Positions 1 through 6,069 of a stretch of DNA of 6,509 bases are shown here, piece by piece (position 1 is the stretch's first letter; each line of letters begins with the position of its first letter). The notes under the pieces are model-generated. The model saw nothing but the letters and a program-made list of their open reading frames with translations. It did not search any database and had not been told where the DNA came from. Source of the stretch: Geodermatophilaceae bacterium (GTDB taxonomy: Bacteria > Actinomycetota > Actinomycetes > Mycobacteriales > Geodermatophilaceae); the NCBI GenBank assembly GCA_013812385.1, contig JACCTM010000052.1, positions 1 to 6,509 on the forward strand, read 5' to 3'. The translations under genes were made by a program, and so were the position numbers.

Positions 1-408
1 TAGTCGAGTTCCGGCAAACTGCCGGCTAGAGCGTAGAAGGTGTCGTTGCCGCTCTCTCCGAACATGTGATCAGTCCCGCTCTCCCCCTCGAGGTAGTCGT
101 TGCCGGTCCGCCGTAAAGGAAGTCGCTTTGGCTGCCGCCGATGAGGGTGTCGGTGGTGGTCCCCGGGTTGGAACCGCCGCGTACGTCGTCGTTGCCGGCA
201 CCGGCGTGGATCGTGACACCGGTGTAGCGGCCGACGAAGAAGGTGTCCGTGCCGCAGGTGCCGTTCAGGACCTGGTTGTTGGCCTTGGCGTAGATCGTCT
301 TTCCGACGCAGAGTTCGGCCGAGGCGGGGCGGCGATCAGCACCTGAGCGCCGACGGTGACGGCGAGGCCGGCAACGGCGAGGAGGCTACGAGTGATGTTG
401 TTGTTCAT
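1..408 (-). pseudogene. secreted RTX-like calcium-binding repeat protein, frameshifted, partial at window edge
   Basis: The start is the ATG at 408-406, supported by AAAGGA (minus strand, 414-419) five bases upstream. The first 28 or so codons give a signal peptide: a short polar N-terminus (MNNNITRS), a hydrophobic core (LLAVAGLAVTVGAQVLIA), then an ASA|E cleavage site that is only reached after a one-base shift near 323-330. The second frame (about 325 to 107) reads ELCVGKTIYAKANNQVLNG and then glycine/aspartate nonapeptides such as HAGAGNDDV and IGGSQSDFL. A second one-base loss near 104-110 moves the repeats to the third frame, which continues GNDYLEGESGTDHMFGESG and stays open to the edge. 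At least five RTX-like repeats are visible; this family binds calcium in a beta-roll outside the cell. Either the gene is dead or the two indels are sequence errors. The 3' end lies outside the window. Confidence 0.8.
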
Positions 409-413
409 GTCAG

Positions 414-419
414 TCCTTT
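414..419 (-). promoter_or_regulatory. ribosome binding site of the RTX-like gene
   Basis: AAAGGA on the minus strand lies five bases before the ATG at 408. It selects this ATG over the upstream in-frame ATG at 507, whose extra 33 codons (Pro/Arg-rich) do not look like a signal peptide. Confidence 0.6.
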
Positions 420-488
420 GCAGTAGGGCCCGGCTGTGGGGGCGTGTTGTCGATGGGGCCAACTCTGCGGCGTCGGCGGGCTGGGCGC

Positions 489-507
489 ATGAGGGTTGAT
501 CCCTCAT
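489..507. promoter_or_regulatory. perfect inverted repeat between divergent genes
   Basis: ATGAGGG (489-495) and CCCTCAT (501-507) form a perfect 7-base inverted repeat around TTGAT. It sits in the gap between the divergent RTX-like gene (start 408) and rpoD (start 706), about 80 bases upstream of the former. It could be an operator or an RNA hairpin. No T-run follows it on either strand, so a terminator is less likely. The symmetry is seen; the function is inferred. Confidence 0.35.
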
Positions 508-588
508 CTTGAGGTCCCGCGATCCCCTACACGGGCCTCCGATGTCGACGCGCGCGACCGCCGTCGGTCCAACCTGTCGATTCGCAGT

Positions 589-594
589 TACAAT
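589..594 (+). promoter_or_regulatory. candidate -10 element for rpoD
   Basis: TACAAT matches the primary-sigma -10 consensus in five of six positions and lies in an otherwise GC-rich gap. Transcription would start near 601, giving a leader of about 105 bases before the GTG at 706. No good -35 hexamer is visible 16-19 bases upstream, which is common in actinobacterial promoters but weakens the call. Confidence 0.35.
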
Positions 595-692
595 GAATCA
601 ACTCACGTCCCGCCGATCGCCCCCAGACCTTCCACACCGCCCCAGCGGCCCGTCTCGGGCACGGCCCGACGACTCACCCGATACGTCTTGCT

Positions 693-700
693 GAAGGGGA
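693..700 (+). promoter_or_regulatory. ribosome binding site of rpoD
   Basis: GAAGGGGA ends five bases before GTG 706-708. The open frame extends upstream to an ATT at 496, but those 70 extra codons lack such a site and encode a Pro/Arg/Ser-rich stretch unlike sigma factors. The site therefore fixes the start at 706. Confidence 0.7.
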
Positions 701-705
701 TTTGC

Positions 706-2142
706 GTGCCGTCCGAACAGAGCAATGTTTCTGCACCGACGGGCTCAACGTTCACGGAATCTCGTACCCATCCGCGCCGTCGCACACTTGCGGCGGCTGC
801 TTCCGGTGCCGCCCTGGCCAGCGCTGCTGCGAACCGTACGGCCGGTGTCGCCAAGACTGCGACCCGAAGCAGCAGCGTCGCCAGCGCAGCGGCCAAGAAG
901 ACGACGACCAAGGGCGTCGCGAAGACGGTGGCCGCACCAGCCAGGAAGGTCACCGCCAAGACCGCTGCGAAGAAGGCTCCTGCGAAGACCTCCAGCCGAG
1001 TCTCGGCCTCCGGTACCGCGACCGCCATGGCCGACGACGCCGCGACCGTCATAGACGACACGCCCAACCTCGAGCTCCTCGTCAAGGACGGCGCAGCGGT
1101 GGCTCCGGTCGATCCGACCAAGGACGCTGAGCCTCCTGAGGAGGTCAGCGCCGAGTACGTCTGGGACGACGAGGAAGAGTCCGAGGCGCTGCGGCAGGCG
1201 CGCAAGGACGCCGAGATGACGGCCTCGGCCGACTCGGTCCGTGCCTACCTCAAACAGATCGGCAAGGTGGCCCTGCTCAACGCCGAGGAGGAGGTCGACC
1301 TCGCCAAGCGGATCGAGGCCGGACTGTATTCCGCCGAACGGGTGCGGATCAACGAGACCGACTCCCGCAAGGTCTCGCCGCAGTTGCGACGTGACCTGAA
1401 CTGGATCGTCCGCGACGGCGAGCGGGCCAAGAACCACCTTCTCGAGGCCAACTTGCGTCTGGTCGTCTCGCTGGCCAAGCGCTACACCGGACGCGGGATG
1501 GCCTTCTTGGACCTCATCCAGGAGGGCAATCTCGGCCTGATCCGAGCCGTGGAGAAGTTCGACTACACCAAGGGCTACAAGTTCTCGACCTACGCCACCT
1601 GGTGGATCCGACAGGCGATCACCCGCGCGATGGCCGACCAGGCCCGCACGATCCGGATCCCCGTACACATGGTCGAGGTCATCAACAAGCTCGGCCGCAT
1701 CCAGCGCGAGCTGCTCCAGGACCTGGGCCGCGAGCCCACCCCGGAGGAGCTGGCCAAGGAGATGGACATCACTCCGGACAAGGTGCTGGAGATCCAGCAG
1801 TACGCCCGGGAGCCGATCAGCCTGGACCAGACCATCGGTGACGAGGGCGACTCCCAACTCGGTGACTTCATCGAGGACTCCGAGGCCGTTGTGGCCGTCG
1901 ACGCCGTCAGCTTCACTCTGTTGCAGGATCAGCTCACCAGTGTCCTGCAGACCCTGTCCGAGCGCGAGGCCGGCGTGGTGCGCCTGCGTTTCGGGCTCAC
2001 CGACGGTCAGCCGCGCACCCTCGACGAGATCGGCCAGGTTTATGGCGTGACCCGCGAGCGGATCCGTCAGATCGAGTCCAAGACGATGTCAAAGCTGCGA
2101 CACCCCAGCCGCTCCCAGGTCTTGCGCGACTACCTGGACTAG
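706..2142 (+). CDS. rpoD: primary (housekeeping) RNA polymerase sigma factor, SigA/HrdB type
   Basis: This is the 478-residue principal sigma-70 subunit, which directs RNA polymerase to the -10/-35 promoters of housekeeping genes. Residues 1-130 are a low-complexity tail rich in Ala, Lys, Thr and Ser (for example AKTAAKKAPAKTSS near 83-97), followed by an acidic stretch (YVWDDEEESEALRQARKDAE, 151-170). Region 1.2 starts at DSVRAYLKQIGKVALLNAEE (176-195). Regions 2.1-2.4 span about 244-316, with core-binding LDLIQEGNLGLIRAVEKFDY (268-287) and the -10 reading segment YATWWIRQAITRAMADQ (296-312). Region 3 follows (GREPTPEELAKEMDITPDKV, 341-360). Region 4 (about 407-470) ends in the -35 binding helix-turn-helix TLDEIGQVYGVTRERIRQIE (438-457), then RHPSRSQVLRDYLD at the C-terminus. 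From region 1.2 on it is close to the mycobacterial SigA I remember; the N-terminal tail is variable in the family. The frame is uninterrupted. No gene is co-transcribed with it here. Confidence 0.97.
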   Translation: MPSEQSNVSAPTGSTFTESRTHPRRRTLAAAASGAALASAAANRTAGVAKTATRSSSVASAAAKKTTTKGVAKTVAAPARKVTAKTAAKKAPAKTSSRVSASGTATAMADDAATVIDDTPNLELLVKDGAAVAPVDPTKDAEPPEEVSAEYVWDDEEESEALRQARKDAEMTASADSVRAYLKQIGKVALLNAEEEVDLAKRIEAGLYSAERVRINETDSRKVSPQLRRDLNWIVRDGERAKNHLLEANLRLVVSLAKRYTGRGMAFLDLIQEGNLGLIRAVEKFDYTKGYKFSTYATWWIRQAITRAMADQARTIRIPVHMVEVINKLGRIQRELLQDLGREPTPEELAKEMDITPDKVLEIQQYAREPISLDQTIGDEGDSQLGDFIEDSEAVVAVDAVSFTLLQDQLTSVLQTLSEREAGVVRLRFGLTDGQPRTLDEIGQVYGVTRERIRQIESKTMSKLRHPSRSQVLRDYLD

Positions 2143-2198
2143 GGGTACTGACACGGACGTTGGTGACGGCGCGTCGGTGTTGGACTGGCTAGGCGACG

Positions 2199-2213
2199 AC
2201 CTCCGAGTGAGGT
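2199..2213 (+). other. small hairpin downstream of rpoD
   Basis: ACCTC-CGAGT-GAGGT forms a five-base stem with a five-base loop, 57 bases after the rpoD stop. There is no T-tract. It is the only symmetric element I found between rpoD and the transposase remnant, and it is too weak to be called a terminator with confidence. Confidence 0.2.
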
Positions 2214-2255
2214 GGGAGCTGCTTGACTGCAACCATCTCGCCCTCGGAGGCTCTC

Positions 2256-2465
2256 GTGTCACAGGCTAATGCTGTGTTGATCCCTCGTGGTCGTCTGCTC
2301 CTTGCCCGTTGTGTCGTGGACCAGCATGGCCGTTGCGGCGGACTGGGAGCGTATCCAGGTCTCGGTCACGACCGCGGCTCGGTGGACCGGGCGCTACCGG
2401 CAGCTCGGTGCCGCCGGGATGGTCGACCGGTCAATTCGGCCGCACCGCTGCCCGCGGCAGACTTC
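2256..2465 (+). pseudogene. IS481-family transposase, N-terminal fragment, frameshifted
   Basis: GTG 2256 has an ideal ribosome binding site (GGAGG, 2246-2250, spacing five). The first frame reads VSQANAVLIPRGRLLLARCV, a typical IS481-type N-terminus. The reading then moves to another frame for WPLRR (around 2324-2338) and to a third for VSVTTAARWTGRYRQLGAAG, MVDRSIRPHRCPRQT (to about 2465). That order, helix-turn-helix followed by a DRSSRPHRSPRRT-like linker, is what IS481 transposases show before their DDE catalytic core. The core is absent: the family is usually over 300 residues and only about 70 remain. At least two indels are needed to join the pieces. I could not find terminal inverted repeats or a target duplication. 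The family assignment rests on remembered sequence patterns. Confidence 0.7.
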
Positions 2466-2697
2466 GCTGGTCGGGGAACAGGAGATACCCAGCGACCCGT
2501 TGTTGGGGTTGAAGGCGCCCAAGCTCGACACTGCGGTGAGCGAGCCGCTGACCACCGATCAGCTCAAGGTGCCAGCGCCGCGGGTCGAGGTCATTGAGGC
2601 CGACCGGATCGAGCACGACGGCACGGGGCGCCACCCCGCACGTCTCTTTGCCGGCGGCGCTGGCGCGGATTCTCGGTGAACGCCAGGGTCGTGGATA
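2466..2697 (+). pseudogene. unidentified broken coding stretch after the transposase fragment
   Basis: The last transposase frame continues open as LGLKAPKLDTAVSEPLTTDQ and LKVPAPRVEVIEADRIEHDG with mostly G or C third bases, which suggests past coding. Near 2620-2640 the signal seems to shift to another frame, ending SLPAALARILGERQGRG with TAG at 2695-2697. The content does not fit the IS481 catalytic core, so the junction near 2465 is probably a deletion or insertion breakpoint. The opposite strand also has an open frame (2431-2634) with a somewhat weaker third-base G/C bias, so the coding strand is not certain. No family recognised. Confidence 0.3.
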
Positions 2698-2741
2698 GCG
2701 CGTTCAACTAGGTTGTCCTGATCGGACCACTGGAGGGGCGC

Positions 2742-3887
2742 ATGTCGGCTAGAGATCTTGCGGAGCAAGCCGAGCGCATCCTGCAGGCTTCAGAGCGGAC
2801 GACGGATGATTTCCTTGATCAGGGCCGCGTTGCCGAGGCCAGGGAGGCCGTCACGAAAGCGCAGCGCGACCTCCGAGAGGTCAGGCGACGGCTTGGTGAC
2901 GAGCAGCGTGACGTTCGTGAGAGCTTTTCTGCCGACAGGTTGAAAGCGGACCGCGCTGGGCGGCCGGTTGGTATGTCCGCGCCAAGGCGTGACATCCACG
3001 GCGAAAAGGCTGCAGCCCTGCAGCCCTACGCCGACGTTCTAGATATCATCGACAACGGGCTTGCAAACCTCCAGCGCGCCAGGGTGCGGATCAGCCAGGC
3101 CGCCAACGAGCGGCAACCGGACGCCACCAAGTCCGGGGAACAGTCTGTTGGCCCATCTCAAGACGGCTCGCCGCCCAAGGCCCTTTCCAATGGGGGGCGC
3201 CACAACGCTCCGCGGCCGGTGCCGGTCTACTCGCTCCCACCGGTCCCCCTTTCCGCGGCCCCGGCTCCTGGGGTCCGGACACCGCAGCCTCAAGCGGTAT
3301 CCGCGCAGCTGCGGCCGCCATCGCCCGTGGCGTATGGCGCAGCCGACGAGCCAGTCGCCGCACCCGGCTTTGAGCCGAGCTATTACGAAGTCTTAATGCC
3401 CCAGCCGCATTGGTCGCCGACGTCACAGATAGCTGCGCCCACGCCGCCGAAGAAGTCTCGACGTGGGTGGATCGCGGCCGGCATCCTGGGTGGCATCGTG
3501 GTCGTGGCCGGCGCCACCGTCCTAGTCGTTGGGTGGATCACCAACGAGGACTCCGATTCGACCAACTCTGGACTCGGCGAGATCGGACCAAACCGGATCG
3601 AGGTCGCCATTGACCGATGCGGCCTTGCGGGTGAGCCGGGAGCCGAGGTCGGGGACGAGGGCCAGAGTCTCACCCTGGACACCAGCGGGGAGGAAGAACT
3701 CGGCGGCATCAGCTACACAAGCCTGGAGTGCATGATCAGCGCGCTCGACATCCCGGACGCCATCGAGTCGCGGATTCTCGCGACCCGTGCCCTGGATGGT
3801 GTGCAGGACGCCACATACGACGAAGTCTCGCTGTCGTGGTCCTATCACCCCGACAGCGGTATGACCCTGATTGTCTCGCTCACGTAG
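2742..3887 (+). CDS. single-pass membrane protein with coiled-coil N-terminus and two-cysteine external domain; function unknown
   Basis: The start is ATG 2742, with GGAGGGG at 2732-2738. The 381 residues fall into four parts. Residues 1-125 are charged and helical with heptad-like leucines (AEAREAVTKAQRDLREVRRR, 31-50; LANLQRARVRISQAANERQ, 107-125), probably a coiled coil. Residues 126-236 are a Pro/Ala/Gln-rich, probably disordered linker. A basic KKSRR (237-241) precedes one transmembrane helix (about 243-266, WIAAGILGGIVVVAGATVLV), implying an inside N-terminus and outside C-terminus. Residues 280-381 form an acidic external domain with two cysteines (C293, C330) that could pair, and a TRALDG motif (348-353) followed by SWSYHPDSGM (365-374). 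I have an impression of similar C-terminal domains in actinobacterial hypothetical proteins but no named family. It could be an envelope sensor or scaffold; that is speculation. It stands alone, followed by a hairpin. Confidence 0.85.
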   Translation: MSARDLAEQAERILQASERTTDDFLDQGRVAEAREAVTKAQRDLREVRRRLGDEQRDVRESFSADRLKADRAGRPVGMSAPRRDIHGEKAAALQPYADVLDIIDNGLANLQRARVRISQAANERQPDATKSGEQSVGPSQDGSPPKALSNGGRHNAPRPVPVYSLPPVPLSAAPAPGVRTPQPQAVSAQLRPPSPVAYGAADEPVAAPGFEPSYYEVLMPQPHWSPTSQIAAPTPPKKSRRGWIAAGILGGIVVVAGATVLVVGWITNEDSDSTNSGLGEIGPNRIEVAIDRCGLAGEPGAEVGDEGQSLTLDTSGEEELGGISYTSLECMISALDIPDAIESRILATRALDGVQDATYDEVSLSWSYHPDSGMTLIVSLT

Positions 3888-3893
3888 GGCTCA

Positions 3894-3908
3894 ACCCGTT
3901 TGACGGGT
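3894..3908 (+). terminator. hairpin just after the membrane protein gene
   Basis: ACCCGT-TTG-ACGGGT makes a six-base perfect stem with a three-base loop, starting seven bases after the stop codon at 3887. There is no T-run after it. Actinobacterial terminators often lack one, so a weak terminator is possible. Confidence 0.35.
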
Positions 3909-4092
3909 GGCAGCCAGCAGTGATCCGGCCGAGAAGGGGCCGCCCGGGAGCGTCTGTCAAGCTGACCTTGAGGGTCTAGCCGTACACGTTTCGGGGAGCC
4001 GACCCAATTCCTCCCTGGACCGTGACAAATCGCGAACGGGGGGTTGAGATCGTTTAGCCAACCGGATCGAGGACGAGCGCCCGGGCTGCTGA
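3909..4092. other. gene-free gap with one GC-rich hairpin
   Basis: No coding frame here has a supported start or consistent third-base bias. The minus-strand frame across it (3845-4156) looks like a shadow. The only structure I see is a perfect seven-base stem, GCGCCCG (4077-4083) with CGGGCGC (4093-4099), loop nine bases, no T-run. It ends about 110 bases before the next gene and might end transcription from upstream or shape the next leader. Confidence 0.4.
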
Positions 4093-4209
4093 CGGGCGCG
4101 GCTACGTTGGGCTTATTCAATACGTAACCTCCGCGACTCCAGCCATTACGTCCCACGGGTTGTCATCCAAGCTCTCGTCACGCTCAACCCCGACGATGCC
4201 ATCGCGGCG

Positions 4210-4596
4210 TTGGCGATGCGCAGCGTGCTCGAGGAAGGCACGACCTGGCGAGCGCTTTGGCTCACCGAGCGTGCCCTCATATTCGTAGTGGCTTCAAGAC
4301 CCGGAGATTGGAGCCTCCACAGCGACGACCAAGAGCCGCGTGAGTTGGTCAGCTGGGTGTGCCCGTTGACTGAGATCCGCAGCGTTTCCCTCGCCAAGCT
4401 GAGCCAAATAGGCAGCGGCTATGGCAACGAGTGGCGATGGACGACAGTCGTGAGCATTCGATTCAGAGACGACGAGGCCGTCAGCGTGCCTCTGTTCGGC
4501 GCGATTCCCGAGAATGAATTCGTAGTCAACCAGGCAGCGACAGCAGAAAAGTTTCTGGCTGAGTTACAGAAGCGATGGCCCACACCTGCATCGTGA
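4210..4596 (+). CDS. small conserved-looking protein of unknown function, possibly PH-like fold; start uncertain
   Basis: The frame ends with TGA at 4594-4596. The listed start is TTG 4210; ATG 4216 is the alternative. Neither has a ribosome binding site. The frame is open upstream to a TGA at 4090, and codons from about 4123 on keep a strong G/C third-base bias (VVIQALVTLNPDDAIAALAM joins smoothly onto the accepted start), but no ATG, GTG or TTG occurs there. The real protein may therefore be longer, with its start lost or altered. The 128 residues alternate short beta-like strands (WRALWLTERALIFVVAS; VVSIRFRDDEAVSVPLFG) and end in a helix (ATAEKFLAELQKRW), with an EWRW motif near residue 74. 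This order resembles bacterial PH-like domains, an inference from pattern only. It is soluble, with no signal peptide or transmembrane segment. Confidence 0.6.
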   Translation: MAMRSVLEEGTTWRALWLTERALIFVVASRPGDWSLHSDDQEPRELVSWVCPLTEIRSVSLAKLSQIGSGYGNEWRWTTVVSIRFRDDEAVSVPLFGAIPENEFVVNQAATAEKFLAELQKRWPTPAS

Positions 4597-4602
4597 AAGG
4601 AA

Positions 4603-4631
4603 CGCCCCGCTCTCCTGTCGAGAGCAGGGCG
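4603..4631 (+). terminator. strong hairpin terminator after the 4210-4596 gene
   Basis: CGCCCCGCTCTC (4603-4614) pairs with GAGAGCAGGGCG (4620-4631) over twelve positions with one mismatch, closing a five-base loop (CTGTC). It starts seven bases after the stop codon and is followed by CCTTTGG, a short T-run. It is the best terminator candidate in the window and supports the reality of the gene before it. Confidence 0.7.
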
Positions 4632-4732
4632 CCTTTGGCTGTGCTGAGTCAGTCACAGCGGTGATCTGGCGAGTCGGCCTGAGTGCCGTCTACGTAAGTG
4701 GGCGGCCTGGTGACCTAGCCCATACACGTCGG

Positions 4733-4966
4733 TCAGCACTTCGGTGCGCCCCCGATCTCGTCAAGCCAATCAGCGGCGGTCAGGAGTTTGGCTGCGAGCC
4801 GCCTGGGTTCCCGGCGTCTACCACTTCTGTGACAGTCCCGGAGATCGAGACCATCGGCGTTGCCAGCGAGACGTCCCCGTTCCCAGTCGCTCGAGATCTG
4901 GCCGTCGCACCATTCAGGGCAGTCCACTGATGGGCTGGGTTGTAGCTGAGCGCTCGTCGCTGTGAC
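4733..4966 (-). pseudogene. remnant of a small CPxWC protein resembling DUF6907-like families, frameshifted
   Basis: In one minus-strand frame the sequence reads TATSAQLQPSPSVDCPEWCD, continues GQISSDWERG, and ends REPRRLAAKLLTAADWLDEI before a TGA at 4735-4733. Between these parts (about 4872-4795) that frame gives an Arg/Asp-rich peptide with poor third-base bias. The neighbouring frame there gives GDVSLATPMVSISGTVTEVV with strong bias. The natural protein was probably CPEWC, then the strand-rich middle, then the LAAKLLTAADWLD helix, now split by two opposite shifts. Small actinobacterial proteins of the DUF6907 kind, often near integrated elements, have this CPxWC plus C-terminal AADxLD helix layout, as I remember them. 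GAAGGAG just upstream (about 4971-4965) may be the old ribosome binding site, but no start codon follows it at proper spacing. Confidence 0.5.
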
Positions 4967-5099
4967 TCCTTCAGTCCAGAATGTTTCAGGCCACAGCGCT
5001 CGCTGCAACCGGAGACCAGGGCCGGTAACTCTTCAGTAAGACAGCGGCCATTGGGCGTGTCCGGCAATGCCGAACCGGGCGATCCAGTAAGAACATCGA

Positions 5100-6035
5100 G
5101 TGGGCAACCGCGAGTCGGACGACCGATCGGTCCACCGACCGCTCGACCCGGGCACCCGATCACGTCCGGTGCGGCTGGGTGTCTCGGTCGGTCCACGAGC
5201 CGCAGACAGTCGCTTACCGTCGGGGCGGACGCCTTCCTCACGAGTCAGGTTCACACCGCGACGCGCTGGCCCCCTGGTCATCGGCCTGGCCATCGGTCTG
5301 ACCGTGGGCCTGCTCGTCGGTCTCGCGATCGGCGGGACCGACGGTGAAACGGGCGCAGCACAGTTGCCGTCGGCGGACCGGTCCGCCGCGCTGACGGGGG
5401 CAGGACCCCCGGTCGCTGCGACACCGACCGTGCTGAGCTCAGTCGGCGGGAGCGACGCGCGCTGGGTCGCCTTGACCTTTGACGACGGCCCGGACTCCCG
5501 CTACACACCCGAGGTGCTCGCACTGCTGGCGCGCCATGAAGCCGTCGCGACATTCTGCATGGTCGGAGATCAAATCCCCGGCAACGAGGCGCTGATCCGT
5601 GAGGTTGCGGCTGCCGGCATGGCCCTGTGCAACCACACAAGCACTCATGACCTCGAACTGCCAGGCAGACCCCTCGAGCAGATCACGAGCGAGATCGTCG
5701 GGGCCCAGCGTGACCTTGCCGCAGTGGCGGGCGCATCAGTCAATTACTACCGCGCCCCGGGTGGCAACTGGTCCCCCACCGTGCTGGAGGTGGCTGCGAC
5801 CCACGGCATGCAGCCGATCGGTTGGTCAGTGGACACCCGAGACTGGACCGCGCCCGGCGTCGAGGCGATCCTGGCTGCCGTCGACCGCCAGTTGCAGCCT
5901 GGCGGCGTGATCCTCCTGCACGACGGAGGCGGCAATCGCGATCAGACCCTGGCTGCGCTCGAGGTGCTGCTCCCGCGCCTGGTCGAGCAGGGCTATCGGT
6001 TCGGCTTTCCCGCAGAGGTCCCGCCGTCGGCCTGA
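5100..6035 (+). CDS. membrane-anchored polysaccharide deacetylase (carbohydrate esterase 4, NodB domain)
   Basis: Predicted metal-dependent enzyme removing acetyl groups from N-acetylated sugars outside the cell, most likely peptidoglycan or chitin-type oligomers; the substrate cannot be told from sequence. From GTG 5100 it has 311 residues: a basic Arg/Ser-rich cytoplasmic segment (1-55), one transmembrane helix (about 57-78, PLVIGLAIGLTVGLLVGLAI), a short linker, and the NodB domain (about 121-305). All family motifs are present: TFDDGP (126-131; D128 catalytic base, D129 metal ligand), HTSTH (179-183; two metal-binding histidines), RAPGGNW (218-224), SVDTRDW (243-249) and LLHDGG (272-277; H274 catalytic). 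The start is uncertain: no clear ribosome binding site precedes GTG 5100, and GTG 5169 is also possible. Both keep the membrane anchor. The gene stands alone, between two eroded minus-strand remnants. Confidence 0.9.
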   Translation: MGNRESDDRSVHRPLDPGTRSRPVRLGVSVGPRAADSRLPSGRTPSSRVRFTPRRAGPLVIGLAIGLTVGLLVGLAIGGTDGETGAAQLPSADRSAALTGAGPPVAATPTVLSSVGGSDARWVALTFDDGPDSRYTPEVLALLARHEAVATFCMVGDQIPGNEALIREVAAAGMALCNHTSTHDLELPGRPLEQITSEIVGAQRDLAAVAGASVNYYRAPGGNWSPTVLEVAATHGMQPIGWSVDTRDWTAPGVEAILAAVDRQLQPGGVILLHDGGGNRDQTLAALEVLLPRLVEQGYRFGFPAEVPPSA

Positions 6036-6069
6036 CCCTGGTCGGGCGACTCGAGTAGATGTTCCGCTC

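Noticed and set aside
11..25. Hairpin CCGGCA-AAC-TGCCGG near the left edge, a possible terminator
   Set aside because: It falls within the third frame of the RTX-like remnant, which stays open to the edge, and no T-run follows, so chance is as likely.
496..705. 70-codon in-frame extension upstream of the sigma factor
   Set aside because: It begins at ATT, has no ribosome binding site and encodes Pro/Arg-rich sequence, whereas GTG 706 has an ideal site.
745..1857. Long minus-strand open frame (370 codons) opposite rpoD
   Set aside because: It is the antisense of a highly conserved gene in GC-rich DNA; its Gly/Leu/Val/Asp-rich content is typical of a shadow frame.
3845..4156. Minus-strand frame of 103 codons between the membrane protein and the next gene
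   Set aside because: No ribosome binding site, Arg/Pro-rich shadow-like content, and it overlaps the end of a convincing plus-strand gene.
5062..5072. Short palindrome CGGCA-A-TGCCG upstream of the deacetylase
   Set aside because: Eleven bases of G/C-rich symmetry are expected by chance in such DNA and nothing else supports a binding site.
5278..5640. Minus-strand frame of 120 codons inside the deacetylase gene
   Set aside because: It is antisense to the NodB catalytic domain and is Arg/Ser/Pro-rich, a shadow.
6031..6046. Possible terminator CCTGACC-CT-GGTCGGG at the deacetylase stop
   Set aside because: The loop would be only two bases, the stem needs a G-U pair, and no T-run follows.
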